Source: Callaeas wilsoni (Eukaryota > Chordata > Aves > Passeriformes > Callaeidae). From it: 64,000 nucleotides of DNA. Numbering within the stretch: position 1 is the first letter of the stretch; every line of letters begins with the position of its first letter. Positions 25,116-39,178 of this stretch are shown here, in pieces. The position numbers and the translations under genes are program-made. Location: assembly GCA_013398955.1 (NCBI GenBank), contig VWPU01017834.1, positions 62,001-126,000 on the forward strand. Direction: 5' to 3'. The notes beneath the pieces were generated by a model. It ran no database searches, was not told the DNA's origin, and saw nothing but the letters and a program-made list of their open reading frames with translations.

Positions 25116-28100
25116 AGCTCACAGTGGGCGGTATTTTGGCATCAAGCCCATCACTAGTGTTTGGGCACTCAAGAGGAAGAAACTAGGTGGGGCAGTGAGT
25201 TTAGACCTTCTCCCTTGGAGGCAGGGATGTTCAGGGCTTGCAGCCCTGCTGCTTCCTGTCCCACAGAGCTGCCCCTTTGCCTGCAGCTGCTGGACTCCTC
25301 ACAGTGGAGAGGTCATGGAGAGTCTCCTTTCGTCCCCCTCTCACCACCTCATTGTATCCTCACTTTGGATACCCGCTCCCTCATATGGGTCTTTTCCCAT
25401 ATGATTTCCTTTGTTGAAAGAGGACTGCTATGAACTAGGAAAAACATTGAGCAAGATCTAAGTCATGCTTTCATGTAAAGGGCTTTGTGTGTTCATTTTT
25501 CAGCCTGTAAAGCCAATTTTTCCAGTAGTCTCAGAAGCCTGTTAAACAAAGCTACGTGCTTTGTCTTTGCTACATTCTGTTCCTACTCTCTGTTCTGTAC
25601 TCTATAACTGTCTGTCCACAAAAAGGAGATATTTAAGAAATAATTTTATTGGCTCAATGCATTCTCAGCCTTTTATTCTCTAATTCTGGTGCTAATAAAC
25701 ACCAAAATTTGTATTCCTCCTGCCAAACACTGCTTGCCTTCAGGCACTGGTGTAGTTTATATGCACATCGCCTCTAAACCACAGTAAGTAGCCTGCATAT
25801 TGCCTGTTAGGTGAAGTCTAATGAGCAGTGTTATTTTTAGAAGCAGAACTATATCCTTTGATTTCTATTGTATTTTTTTATTGCTGGAATAATTTTTGTT
25901 TGTCTTGTGCTCTGCAGCTGCATATCAAGCTGAATGCTTTGGGGATTTGTTATTCTCTGCAACAAAGCCTAATATTCCTTCCTGGTCAGTATGTGACTGC
26001 ACCTGGATCATCTACTGCATTTCTAATGTCTGTAACAGATATTTCCTGTTTTGGGATTCTTTCCATTGTTCTCTGCTTTGAACTTCTCTTGCCTTCTTTA
26101 GGCAAGATGTTTAAGTGATTGAGGCCTTAGACACCCATTCCTGCATAGTGACCCATTATTTGCTCTTCCTTTACTGTATGCAATGTACAAATGTGGAGTT
26201 TTCCAGGAGCCTTTTCTTGTATAATGGTGTCCTATTTTTAAACACAATCTACATCAGTGCCACCACATTACTTTTTTGAACACATGAAGTTAAAATGATG
26301 CAAAGCCTTGGTGGATTCATCAAAATTATTTTACAATTATTTCTTCTTGATTTAATTTAATTAATTAACTGCACGTAAGTGTGATTACAAGTGCTTTGGA
26401 GTAATTGCTGTCTCTTCCTAAGTGTTTGTACAGAATCTAAAACAATGAAGACAGTCCTATGAATAGTAATAAATTTAAAGAAGAAGGTTCAATTGTGTAT
26501 TTCAGTGAAATTTTTATGATGCATTGTTTATCTTTTCCCTTGACTATAAAGTGTGCAAATACATTAATAAAGACAAGTAACATATACTGTTACACACAGT
26601 AAAACCCCAAACTGAAAAAAATTGATTTAAAACCCAAAACTGAAAAAATTAGTTTCTTTATTCCCACAGCAAAGAAGGGAAAGAGCTTAAAATTCAGAGT
26701 AGCTGAATGTATTCTGACTCACTTAATGTTAACTTAATAAATAAGAATACACTGAACATTCTTGAAATTCTCTTCAGATGAGCACTTGCTACCCCCCATT
26801 AAGAATAAAAGAGAAGGAGAAAGATAAAATGAGCTAGAATAGTTGTGAAGAGAGAAAGTATTTAGTTAATGAAAAAGTCAGAATTAAAATGAAGAATATA
26901 GCTATATATAGAAGTGATGAGCTGAAACTACAAAGAGAATTGAAGTTTCTCTGGATATAATCACATAAGCTGAATTCTGACAGAGATATGTGAGATATTA
27001 GGAAGATATAATGAATTATGAGTGGTCAGGACTGAAATATTACATTTCTCCAAAAATGGAATTCTCCCTAGTGCAGAGGTAAAAATGCTTTAAGGGCCAG
27101 GATCTGAATCATCCTTTTTTCTTTCCTCTTTCCTCTACCTACACCTCCAGCTGTCAGGGACTTGAGTGGAATTTACTTGTGTGAGAAAAGATAAAAGTAG
27201 CAAGATCTAGCATTCTTAAAAATGATCCATCCATCTGACTTTGTCGCACTTAATTTATGAAATTTGGCATAGTTGGGAAAAAAGAAAGAATGGAGTTGTG
27301 TTCACTCAGGCTAAACATACCTAGTAAAACAAAGTCTAGTAAGTGCTTCGCTTTTTGATTACCTGTAGTGCTCCAATACAGAGCAGTGAAATACACAGAG
27401 AAATGATTGCACCAAAGATTTTTAAGAAAGTGTTGTAGCCTGTTTGCAGACTATAAAAAGATTAAAAAAAATGTTCCAAACTGAACATCTGTACCCACAT
27501 AATGACCAATGACTCTTTTAATTTTGTTTGATGTAAAAAGAGAAAAAATCTTCAGGTGGTGGAGGTGTTGGAGGGGGGAGGATGAATGAAATTTGTTCCA
27601 ACCACAGATGTATTGTTCAAAAGCTAAACAGAAGCTTCACAAATAATGAACACTTTTCGTGTGTCTGTTGATGTATATGATCATTTACTGCTAGAACTAA
27701 TACTGTCAACCTGTTTCAAGTTCCAAATGCCCCTACTTATTAAAAGGTAAATTACATTTGCCTCTAGAAAACATAAATGGCTGAAATCAAATGGGTATTG
27801 CTGAGAGCATACCACACCAAATGTGTATCTGGTTATGTGTAAATGGTGGTTACTGGTTTCACTGGGGTCAATGAGCTTTTCATGAGCTTTGTGCTGAGCA
27901 ATGTGCTTTGTGCTCAGCAGCATGCTTAGCTCTGCCTGCCCTGGGGAACAGAACACATGAGATAATTATGTTGTTTTATTAGGTCATTTTAATCACATGT
28001 AAACACAGCATAAATATTTCAAATTTCCCTGTGCTTCCACCTAACATAAGAAATGCTCTCTTCTCCATTAACAGCTGGGTGACCCACATTTCAGATAGGC

Positions 28101-29201
28101 AATCTGAAAATCCAGCTTGGAGTACAGCATGCATGTAGCTGTGTCCTGGAGTAATTTATATTTAAAAGGAAGAGAAAAATATAGGAGGGCGGAGGTCAGT
28201 GAAAATCCAGTAGGATTACAGGCCTTTGCAATTTTACTGTTCAACCAAATGGCGACTCTCACCATATGTGTTTTCATTCATGTCTATCTCTTTGACTTGG
28301 CAGGGCTGCAAACTCAGCCAGACCCTTGTGAGTGGTACACAGAGAGTAGGGAAGATGGAGCATGGACAACCCAGGCAGCAGTGAGCAACAGATTTGTCTG
28401 CACAGATTATCCCTTCTCACTCATGCACATGATTGTCTTAAGTACACATAAATAGAATTTTTTCCCCTCCAGCCTTCTGTCAGACTCTCACTTTCACTGT
28501 GACCCAGCTTCTAAGGTACTACATATTTAGTTATGTATTAGAGAGAAAAGGCCCTGTTTATCACATCACATGATGGGTTTATGGCATAAAATAGCATCTG
28601 GGGAGGGTGTCCTTGCTAAATCAGAGGCTGATTGCGGGTAATGCTAACCCATGAATTCAGGAATTACAAGCACCATTCTGCAGAAGAGTAAAATGGGCTG
28701 CAAAAAGCAACCCTCAGACATAATATATGAAACCTGACGTTGCTATTCCCCCTTGTGTTTGTCTAATAGCTGGTGTATTTCTTTAGGCCTAGTGACACAG
28801 TTTTATTTTGTTACTATATGCACATGTTTCAGATAGAAAGGAAGCAGGAAGCCACTGGCTTGTGGAGTCTAATCACACCCTGGTGCACTGAGAGCAGAGG
28901 GAACGTGAATGGAAATGACTTAGTCATGAACCAGCCAGGGCAGGAATCAGATGCTCCGGCTCACTGCAGAGACAAATGCTTCTGACAACATTTAGCTGGT
29001 GCAGACCATCAGTTCTCAGAGACCGGGATTTTCACATCACTAATCCAGCTGAAGCATCGGCTAAAGAAATTTTTCCAAGTGCACCTTGAGTACACAGCCC
29101 CTGTGACATAACTAACAGCACTGATAGTGTTTACAGGCAAGTTCCGACACTGTAAAGCGTGAAATGTATGTGTCAAGTTTATTATGCTTCCCTTGCCTGG
29201 A

Positions 29202-29238
29202 GCTGATTAGTGCAAATTAATATTTCACACTAATCAGC
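29202..29238. promoter_or_regulatory. Perfect 11-bp dyad with homeodomain-like motifs
   Basis: GCTGATTAGTG at 29202-29212 and its exact reverse complement CACTAATCAGC at 29228-29238 flank a 15-base AT-rich spacer holding ATTAAT and an octamer-like GTGCAAAT. GATTA/TAATC is a core recognised by bicoid-class and other homeodomain proteins, so this could be a paired binding site. It lies in a non-repetitive AT-rich block (29150-29345) resembling conserved noncoding DNA. The symmetry is a direct observation; the regulatory role is inference. Confidence 0.4.
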
Positions 29239-30110
29239 ATGAGCAGTTAGCACACAATTTGGATTTACGGAATTCAGCTGATTGCATTAAAAATGTATTT
29301 AGGCTATTTTTGCATTGTGCAAATAGAGCAAAAATATCTGAGCTGTTTCCAGTAAGGGGTTTTTTTTGTAATATTTCTGGTGTTACTATTACCCTTCATA
29401 TAGCCATATACTGTTGACATGATGGTGGCTTTATGGATACCCAATACTTATAAAATCTATAGTTCATACTGAATGAAAAATTCATGGTTAACATTTCTTA
29501 TAGGCAATGATTATTCAGATTTTAATTAAAAATATTTTTTCAACATACCTTTAAAACATGCAAACAGCTAATAGGCAGTCTGAAATTTGATCCTGAAACT
29601 GCTTAAGAAACTCACTTCTCAGACAAAATAATTATTTTTGGCATTATGAAAATAAAATAGTATTTTCACTTAGCTGGGTCAAGCAACACTTACATCAGTT
29701 TCCTGCTGCGAAGAAGAAATGAGGAAGACCACTTGCCATTCCAAAGACTACATGGAAAACCTACCTGTTTACTCAGGCTTTCCCAAAAGAGCACACTCAG
29801 TCTCACAGATCCTTTCAAAGCCCAAACAAAACCTCATGCAGATGTCCCCATCAGTTTTTGGGAACATACAACTCAGTATTACTTCTGGGAAAGTTACTGT
29901 GGAAGTTCTCACTGTCTTCTGTGGAAGCTGGCTCAGGTGAAGAATTTTCAGGACTTAATTTACCTCATAGCTCTTGCAGTTGTCCAGAAAATCTTTGCAA
30001 CATTGATTTCAAATACAGCTGGATGGCACAGGAACTGTTAGATCAATTTTTAGATACTGTATTGGATTTCCAACAAGAAGACAGTTGAGTACTTTGCACT
30101 AATTAAAAAT

Positions 30111-30142
30111 ACACAACACACACACACACACACACACACACA
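30111..30142. repeat. (CA)n dinucleotide microsatellite
   Basis: About fifteen CA units with one early interruption (ACACAA then uninterrupted CA). It is the longest dinucleotide repeat in the window and is likely length-polymorphic. Confidence 0.95.
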
Positions 30143-33100
30143 GAGACATTTTTTATAAATTAGGAATCAACTTTTGGAAACTAAACTAAACATTTTTGGG
30201 ACCAGTCTCCCATAATGACTACAGCAAATTATGCCTGCATAGCATGAGGGTGTATTGTCTTCCTTAGGTCTGGAAAGTGATTACTCCATGTTTTACCCAG
30301 TGCCAGGCTCCAGAGCCATTTTCTTCCTTCACCGACATCCATATGAACTTCTTCAGACCGTTGGAATAGCTTTGGATTCATAGTGGTGCAACCAAGAAGA
30401 GAACCTATATCTCTGTTGGCGTGGTGATGCACTCTGATGGCCCAGTGTTTAGTGTGTGGCTTCTGAGTTCCGTGATGTCTCTGAGATATACTCAGGAACT
30501 AAAGACCTCTGATGTTTGTCAAAGGGCAGTATCTTCATAGGCCATGGAATGTATTCTGTGTGGTGGTTTTATATCTCGACATGAAACATTCCTTTTTTTG
30601 ATTTGTTTTTTGTTTATGAGAGACAATTCTTAATAACTTGCTGAAGTGCAAAACCCTCAAGTCAATAAGTGGAGCATTATATAAGAACTACTGCAGCTCT
30701 CTTTCATCAGACAAATAAAAGATGTCTGTATCAGGCTTGTCGGATGCCAACCCAGAATCCTGCAAGGCTCCTCCCCAAATGTGTGTTGCTATGATGTGAA
30801 ATGGCCCTGAGCCATCTGCATTTCATTATGAGGTTTGCTTTGTGCCACAAAACCCAAACAAATATATTTCATTACATAATAGTTATTCATAATGCACATT
30901 CTACCATTATCAGTTATATGAGGTCTCCTCAATTTTTTTATTTGTTGATCCAAATCCACCATTGCTATTCCCTCTGATTTACTTAGTAATACGTATAGGA
31001 AATTATGCAATTAGGCTTGTCAGCACGAAGAACTTGTAATGTTCTTACATATACCATAATTGCATCCCATTTGTCAACAAATGACAACTTTAATAAGAGA
31101 AGCGCTCACATCATATGGAATGTCCACACACTCCTTTAATAAACACTGATTGAAACATTTACTGCTATAGCAAGGTGTTTTAGGACTTTAGTGTGAGGAG
31201 GAGAAAAGTTCAACCGTAACTGAAAACATATGTCCAGAAAAAAGAACCCAGCTCTCCACACTGTCAAGTCTTACTGCTGGTTTGAATTTAGGTAAGTACA
31301 TATAGTGAAGTGTGTTAAACCCGGAAACCTGGCTTTATGAATGGCCAGCAAACCCAGTTAGAACTGCTTGAACTGAAGCCATGATAGAGTGCTGTGTATC
31401 CTCTGGATCCCAGCAAAATTAATATTTGTGGTTTTTTAGACTGCTGACTTTTATGCAACTCTCGCGCTCTTTGAAACACTCCTATGCTTAATGTGTGTAT
31501 GCCAGTGAAAAGTCGACAAGGTGCCTTCCTGCTGTGGGTTCCTCTCCATGCTTGGCACAGTCAAGTACTGATTGCTGTGGCAAACTTTTGAGTCGTCATT
31601 TGGCTGAAGTTTCCTGTTTTATGTCTTGACGTGCTGATGCAGATAGTCACAAGCTAAACCATGGTCAAAATAGCAGTCCTGCAGAACATCATCCTATGCA
31701 GACTTCTTATGCAGAAAATAAGAATTCAAGCTTTCAGAGTTGAATCAGAGATTAGGAGAGTCAGACAAACAACCCTTCATGGTGTTCTCAGGAATGCAAC
31801 ACCCACCTTCTTTAGGTGCTTTGAAATTCCTAACATAATTTATTAATCTTTAACTTTTTTATTGAATTCTCTGTTAGAGCACTGTAGGAATAATCTACAA
31901 AAGAAGAATTTGAACTACAACATTCCTGTTTCCAAATGGAAGGAAAATATAGCAGCAAACTAAAGCTTTAATGAGAAGACAATGAATGATTAATTAGTCT
32001 CCAGTAAATAACAGCGTAGTTGATGACCAGTTAATGTGATAATAAGAATGTATGTACAAAAGGAACTGTCCATCATATTTAACCTTAGTATAGTTAGAGT
32101 AAAAAGGTTAAATTGTATTGATTAATCATCTTTATTTATTTATTTTAACAAATGGAATAGAAGAACCTGAAGCCAAATAAAATTCCTTATCTTTTCACTG
32201 TGTTGGTAGCTCATCTCAAGAGTTGGAGTCCTTGGGGTATCCTTCAGATAGCTATTGGAGAATTTTCTAGTTTTAAACATATAATAAGAAGTACTTTGGA
32301 CTTTGTAAAAGCTGCAGTCTGCTGTAAAACTCATTCTGTATTTATCCATGCCCATGTAATTGAATAAGTAAAAAGAAGACACTGTGGAGCCCTCAGGGTT
32401 TTTTTACTGCTGTGGATGCTGGAAGACCCAGCTGGTTACTGTAGAAAGAGGCACTGGAATCTTTAAATAATGTCACTCTGGTCACGGCTGTGCCATGGAT
32501 GTTTATCAGGATGGTGGCCCAGGATTAATGTGATCACTCTGAGAGCTAAGAGCAAACTCCATACCCAATGTGTTAATGCATTTGAACAGGATCCTGAAAG
32601 GTCAGGGTGACCAGTACATGTATTCAATTCTTTTCCAAGTACATTTGCTGTAAATGCATGAGTTGGACTCCTTTTCAAACGGGAACAATGATGTCATGTT
32701 TGTGTCTAGGCTTCTGAACATCATAAGGAGTAATGCAAATTCTGATGTACTTGATGGACAGGTGCTCATTTCTGTATGTAAAATCTGAATGCAAAAATAG
32801 GTAAATATGCGGCCGCTTTGCATAGGTAACCTATTAATGCACGGAGAAAATGGGAATCATACGTACAAAGCCTCAGTCTGAAGGCTTGTGAGTGGTGTAT
32901 TGAAGCTTCAGAGCCTGGTGTCTGAAGATTTACACTTTCATGGGCTTTGAGAGGAAAAAGAAACAGATCCCTAAACAGAGGTGCCAAAAAACACCTTGAG
33001 TCATCCCATCTATTAATTTATCATAGCAAGTAAGCCTTAAAAACTTACAGAATACTCCCAAGCAAGACCAAATCTATAACTTTTTTTTTATTCAGCCCTG

Positions 33101-33344
33101 TATGAAAATCAGAAAATTTGAAGAAATCTCTAAATAAACTTGATATGCTGGGGCACCCAAAATCACTAAAAATTAAAAAAAAAATTACCTAAATGAATAA
33201 ATTAAGAAAAGAATAATACACTTGGGAAAAAAAAAAAAACAGTCAGATCAGGAATATTTATTTAGAGAACAAAAAGTAAAATTATTACTAAGTGTGGGGA
33301 TCACTTTCAGTCATTGAAATTACCTCTATCCCAAGAAAGCTGGA

Positions 33345-33620
33345 GAATCTCAGAATGGTTTGAGTTGCATGGAACACTAAAGATCATCTAGTTTCCACTC
33401 CCTACCATGGACAGGGACACTTTTCACTAGACCAGGTTGCTCAAAGGCCCATCAACCTGGCTTTGAACACTTCCAGGGATGGGATATCCACACTTTGGGA
33501 AACTTCTTCCAGTGTTCCACCACACGCACAGTAAAGAATTTCTTCATCATATCTCATCTGAGTCTCTACTCTTAGTTTAAAGCTATTACCTTTTGTCCTA
33601 CAGTTACATCTCCCTGCAAA
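33345..33620 (-). mobile_element. CR1 LINE, 5'-truncated 3' end
   Basis: The antisense CR1 end begins at 'agaatctcagaatggtttga' and keeps the standard order: 'agatcatctagtttccactc', 'cactagaccaggttgctcaa', 'gaacacttccagggatggga', 'agtaaagaatttcttcatca' and 'agctattaccttttgtccta'. Read on the minus strand, the short frame 33441-33656 contains the decayed end of ORF2. About 275 bases are preserved, more than in the copy at 11336, with moderate divergence and a small internal deletion near 33430-33460. It follows an A-rich stretch (33170-33240). Confidence 0.93.
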
Positions 33621-35695
33621 AATAGAAATATGAGCATAAATAATGTATAGCATCAACTGTACATATTTGCAGACTTGTGTATTAAAGGAATGTAATTTTG
33701 GAAGCAGGCAATCTGAGTTAATTTGTGCTTGAAAAGTATGTTTTAGCTCTCTTACTTGTAGGCAACATGTGGAAATTGATGAAAACCTCTCAGCTGTACT
33801 CTAAAAGGATGTAAATGTTTGTAAACTATTATATTGGAAAACTTCCATCTTGACTTTTGAACTCTTGGTATAATAGTTTTCTACTTAGTTATTATGGTGA
33901 GAGTGCCCAAAGCATCAGAAGCTGCAACACCAAAAAGACTGTGAAACACAAGATTACCTAAAAGGAATAGATAAGTTTTTATAAAGAAAATACTTATTTT
34001 TAATTTTTACATCTATGGTCTCATTGTTGGAGTACCTCTTTTTTTAGTGTTAATTCTCTCAGCTAAATTCAACTACCTATAAGTCAATCCACAGGCAGCA
34101 AAGTCAGAAGAGGAAAGCTGCTCACCTCAACTATTTTTCCTGTGTCTCTTCTGGTCATATGAATCACTTTCTTGAAACACCTCTCTCTGCTGCTCTCCAC
34201 TATGGTGTGAATTCATATAACCTATTTAGCCAGCTGAAATGGGTAAAATAAATTGAACACAGGTCAACATTTGCTTTAGGCTTATAGCTATTTTTTTACG
34301 AAGAGGCCTGCTGGAGTTAACAACCATAGATTATAAAAATTGCTGTAAATATGATACTGTTACAGCTTATATAAAATTATGTAGTAACTGCATATATTCA
34401 CACACATAGTTTTTTTTCTGAAGAAGTAGATTGCATAATGTAAGTTTATGACCATGTGTGTGCAGTAGTTATAGTTTACTACCCATTACATATTATCACT
34501 GCAAAATCAGTTCCAAGAAGTAATTTGAATTACTGGATTTTCTCCTCCTCTCTCTCTTTTCTGCTTCTATTTTACTTATATGAAAAATCTGTCTTGCTGA
34601 AATCCAATAATATTAGTTATGACTAAGAGGATATATGAAATAAAAGCATGATCACCTCCCTGTTTATTAGTCCACAGTATTTAACTATAATTCAATGTAA
34701 AAAACAAAAAAAATCAAATTGAATAGAATATGTACCTAGGTAAAGGAAACACTTTTGTGGTAATAAAACTGTATTTAAAAAGGTACATTTTTTCTACATG
34801 CACTTGTTTATTATTATTGTGATTTAAGCATAAATATTTTTTAAAATAAAAATATTGTGAGAAAGGGAGAGGTGAAGATAAAAGTGTAGTTGAAATTAAT
34901 TTCTGCCTTGGTTAGGTAGTTCTGTGAAGTGAGCAGAAGGCTTAGACTCATAGCAGTCAGAAAGACCTAATATCTAATATATTTAAGGAAGTAAAAGTGA
35001 AGGGAAAATGAAAGAAATGTGAAGATACCTGCTTTTTTTGAAAATAGCTTTAGCATGTTGCTATTAGGCACATAATGTTCTGTCTGTATTGTTCAATGCC
35101 CTGAGAACTGCTCCTGCTCCTTTTAATCACCACAGTGCTCAGCAGCTCTGACTTGCTGTCCATTCGAACTCTAACAGCAAACCTTCTAAAATCAGCTGAA
35201 AGAGTAAAGGTACAGAACCTAATTGGTGTGAGAGATTTGCTACTTAATTCTGAAAGTATCCAAAACCCCACTGACATCTGAAAATTACCAGAATATGCCC
35301 CTGAAAAAATACAGATCAAGCACAGAATGAATGCTTTCTGATTTTTTTATGAGAATAACCTTAGACTAGAGAATAAAGATTTCTATATAAAAAAACCTTT
35401 TTCTTGCTTTTACTAAATATATGTGATTTTCTTAAATGGTACTTTTTTATTTGTTTATATTAAATAAAGCTGTTACATTCAAGTCTATTATACAAATGCA
35501 TATATCCTCTTTGCACAAGAAAAGATTCATATTCTGATTCTGTGAAGTGCAGATGTTTCTTATGTTGTGGAGGGGATTTATCTGACCAGACCTAGACTTC
35601 CACAGAAGAAAGTGAGCTAGTCACATTAGCTTCCTTCTTTGTGACTGAGAAGAAAATAGGCATATTTATGTCACTACAATTAGTCAGATCATTGC
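33621..35695. other. Gene-free sequence between two CR1 copies
   Basis: AT-rich unique sequence with no supported gene. A minus-strand open frame at 35050-35319 is preceded on that strand by two good splice-acceptor-like sites and is treated as a finding rather than a gene. Nothing else in the interval is recognisable. Confidence 0.5.
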
Positions 35696-36040
35696 ATCAT
35701 AGGATCACTAAGGTTGGAAAATACTTCTAACATCATGAAGTCCAACATTTGACAGAATACCTCCATGCCCACTTAACCATATAGCAAAGTGCTACATTTG
35801 CTTGTTTTTTGAACGCTTCCAAGGATGGTGACTCCATCACTGTCCTCGAGAGCCAGTTCCCCTGCTCAATTGCTCTCTCACAAAGAAATTTTTCCTAATA
35901 TCCAACCGGAATATCCCCTGGCAAAACTTGAGGCCCTTTCCCCTATTGTTAGTTACCTGGGAGAGGAGACTGACCGCCACCTCACACAACCTCCTTCCAG
36001 GTAGTTGTTGAGAGCAGAGTTGTAGAGAGATGTCCATATT
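35696..36040 (-). mobile_element. CR1 LINE fragment with ORF2 remnant
   Basis: The plus strand opens 'atcataggatcactaaggtt' and passes through 'tccatcactgtcctcgagag', 'gaaatttttcctaatatcca' and 'tccttccaggtagttgt', which is an antisense CR1 of a different subfamily from the copies at 11336 and 33345. On the minus strand the frame 35837-36073 still reads as CR1 ORF2 C-terminus, with residues like EVAVSLLSQVT, NRGKGLKFCQG and FRLDIRKNFF in family order. The body stops abruptly at about 36040 (5' truncation), and stops and substitutions show that it is inactive. Confidence 0.9.
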
Positions 36041-39000
36041 TACAGATGACTCATGCCCTAAAAGTCTTTCCACTCCCCAACTACAGTAAGAGAGATCCCA
36101 AAAAGACTGGTGAAATATTGATACCCAAGGTTAGCTTGGGTGAGTCACATCCTGAGTGAAGAGCCTTGATTTTATGAAGTCAAGCAACTTGTGCCTTCAT
36201 GCTCTATTTCCTAATCTCTTACTTTCCCTGAACGATTTGCTTCTCTTTTAAACTAATTCTGAAGAGGATGGAAGATGCAGTGATTTCATCCTCAGTCATC
36301 CTGTTTCTAAACCTTATCCTATTAGAAATCATAGCTGTGCAAGACAGAGGTGACTGAAGTAATGAACTACTCATGTTAGAGAGCTGCCACAGTCTCCCAA
36401 TGAACATATTTTAAAACACTGAAAACTAAGCTGTGTTTGAATACAGCCTGTCAGAATTTCAGGTCTTTCATTTCATTGCAAATATTCATCCCAGCTTGAG
36501 GCAGGAGTTGCCTTGGAAGGCATCAGCATCCCTTTCCAAAGAGAGCAGTTTGAGCCAAGGCTTTGGGCCAGCTGAGATGAAGACAGCATGCCCCAACAGA
36601 GATGGTTCTCTCTGTCCAGAGAACCAGGACCCAAACGAAGGCAGTGAATGGGGAAAGAGAGTTCTGTCTCTCCTTGGGGCAGGAGGCACATGGGACAAGC
36701 AGGCTGCCATGCAGACTCTCCTTGCTTCAAGGGATGAAGGGCCTCGCTTGAATTCCTTGCCCCTTAACTGACGCACCACCCACTTCTCTCTGATTTCCTT
36801 ATAGGAAATGATAAAATGTAGCTGCTATAAGAAAGAATATGTGTGATGATTTTTTCCCCAGTTTTTCCAATCTGTGGAAATTTTTGGACTACTGATGTGC
36901 ACAGAATTTGTTATTGTTCTATAAGATAGCAGAACTGCATCTTGTAGAAAACTGTTGAAGAAATTAGGTCCAAGATACATTTTAGAGCTTCAAACTGGTT
37001 AGCTGTAAGTCATACATGATTCAGGCCTAGGTCTTTTTCACCAGTCTAGGGTTAACAAGCTGTCTTATCAGTCTATTTCCTACTTCTATTTCAGTACCTT
37101 TTAAAATTATATTCTTCAAATATTATGGTGAAACAGTAGTCTGGTAAAGATATGTACAAAAAAATTTAAATATATTTTGAAGGAAGAAATACTCAATACT
37201 GGTAAGAAAGATACATCTGAAAAGTTATATATGAATCTGGAACTCCAACGTAAAAGAGTAATATGTAATATGAAGCAATACCAGAGAGTAATACAGAACA
37301 AGATGTTATTTTGATTATTAAGCCTTAGTGAACATTCTCCAGAATAAGAATTGCTTAGTTCCATATCAAATACTGTTCAGTTGTAAAAACTGTCATAAAA
37401 AAATCAACGTTTTTGTGAAAGAAAAGCAGGCTCTATTCACACAATAGTAGTTTTCTCTCTGGCATTTTTGCAGGTGTGGAATTGAATGCCTACAGAAGTC
37501 ATTGAGAAATTTTCCAGGCAAGAGGGATTTGCAGGTTAAAGATATCTCACTCACACACTGTTCATTTTCATGCACTTGGTTACCATTTACAACCTGGCCC
37601 TAAGCTCATCAGATAAAACTTTTGCTGAAGTGAAAACTTGTGTTTGTTTTCAGTGGGTGCAGGATGTGATCCACATGAGTAATGAATGTGTGATTTACAG
37701 GCATGAACTGTAATGCTCTACAGAAATATCCATGAAGAAAAACCATTATGTGTGGGGATATTCCTTTTATTTCAGCCTGTCTAAAGGAGCACATGTGCTG
37801 CCTTCTTCATTCTTAGCAGCAAGGTCATTTCCCAAAGGACACAGAACAAAAAAATTGATCTACAAACATCTCTTAGAGCAGTTACTAAATATCTAGCCTT
37901 GAAAATCACTTCTAAAAGTAGAGGACGTATTGTGTTATTGTATATTGTATTTTCATCTTTCACTACCAAAGTCAATATTTCCACTACCATCAGTCAAAGA
38001 ATTGCTCTGAGTCCAGCTGTGTACATTCAATCGCATAAAATACCTTCAGGTGTTACTAGGAGATCTATTATCTGTCTTTGAGCCTTTGTCTGAGGAAAAA
38101 AATAGAGGGGAAAAGCCTTTTCAGTTAATTAAGAAATTTTATACTAGAGGATTTAGTGATTTAAATACGGTTCAAATGTATTTTGGGGAAGATTCTGCCG
38201 TCAACCAAGAAATGGCAAATCTAGCTGAAAGCACAGACTGCACATCTGGTGAATGTAGCCACAGCTGGATGAAGGTTGGTTTGGCTGCTGCACTAAAGTG
38301 CAGGCAGGAATTAAACTGCGGGGGATATTGATAGCGTGAGGAGATTAAATTTGTTGCAGAGCTTAAATGTGATGCAGAAAACAAGTGGAATGAGTGTAAA
38401 GGAGAATTTAGAAAAATATTTACATAAAAATGTGAGGGTAGAAGTGGAATGGAAGGAAGCAGATCTCTTCTGAGTGGCAGAGGAAAAAGCACAAAAAGCA
38501 AGCAGAATTAGCCACTCTATCTGTGCATGTGCGCACATGTGGGGGAGGAGGAGTCTGCAATCTTCTAGGGAAAAAAAAAGTTCATTGGAAATATTCCATA
38601 ACCACAACCACAACCGCTTAAATTTTCAATTTAGAGGCAGTAAAAGTCAGATCTAGAGAGGGGAAAAGGTGTGCTGAGAGGTGTCACTTTGTGCTTTATG
38701 CTTCCTGTATTCTGTGTAGCAATGGATTCTGCTTTGTAATCTGTCTGAATGACATTTCTTTTGTTGGTCCTTTATCCTCAAAAAGTAGTAAAGTACCTTC
38801 TCTGGAGGCAAGAAAATTCAGGGTTTTTTGACAATTCTAACACCAAAGTATTTTCAGGTTTACCTACCTTTGTTACTCTGGGGCATTTTGGAAAAAAAAT
38901 CAAAATATTTTCCACAAAGAGGAAAAAATGAAACAAAACATTGCTCTTATTTCAAAACTTCTATCATCAGGCACAGCAACAAGACAAAGATACCTTTGCT

Positions 39001-39178
39001 GGCAAATCAGCTGGGTTTGTGAGCACTGGCCCTGACCCCAACTGCACAAGTTGATGCAAATGTATGGAGAATTTATCCTTTTCCAAGGGAACTATGGATG
39101 AGGCTTCTGTGATCTCTTGCACCTTTGCCACAATGTCTGATGGAATTTAAGCTTTTTGCTTATTTACCTAGCAACTCA

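Larger units (their letters stand above)
22656..33344. other. Long gene-free AT-rich stretch
   Basis: Over 10 kb without a recognisable gene or young transposon. A GC-richer patch sits at 25130-25400, next to the T/G tract. Open frames reach 112 codons (28117-28455 plus) and none has a domain. Small oddities include a near-duplicate of about 20 bases at 26603-26622 and 26629-26650 and a 9-bp hairpin at 25381-25404. Motif-dense AT-rich blocks lie at 23940-24090 and 29150-29345. The rest shows nothing that I can name. Confidence 0.5.
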
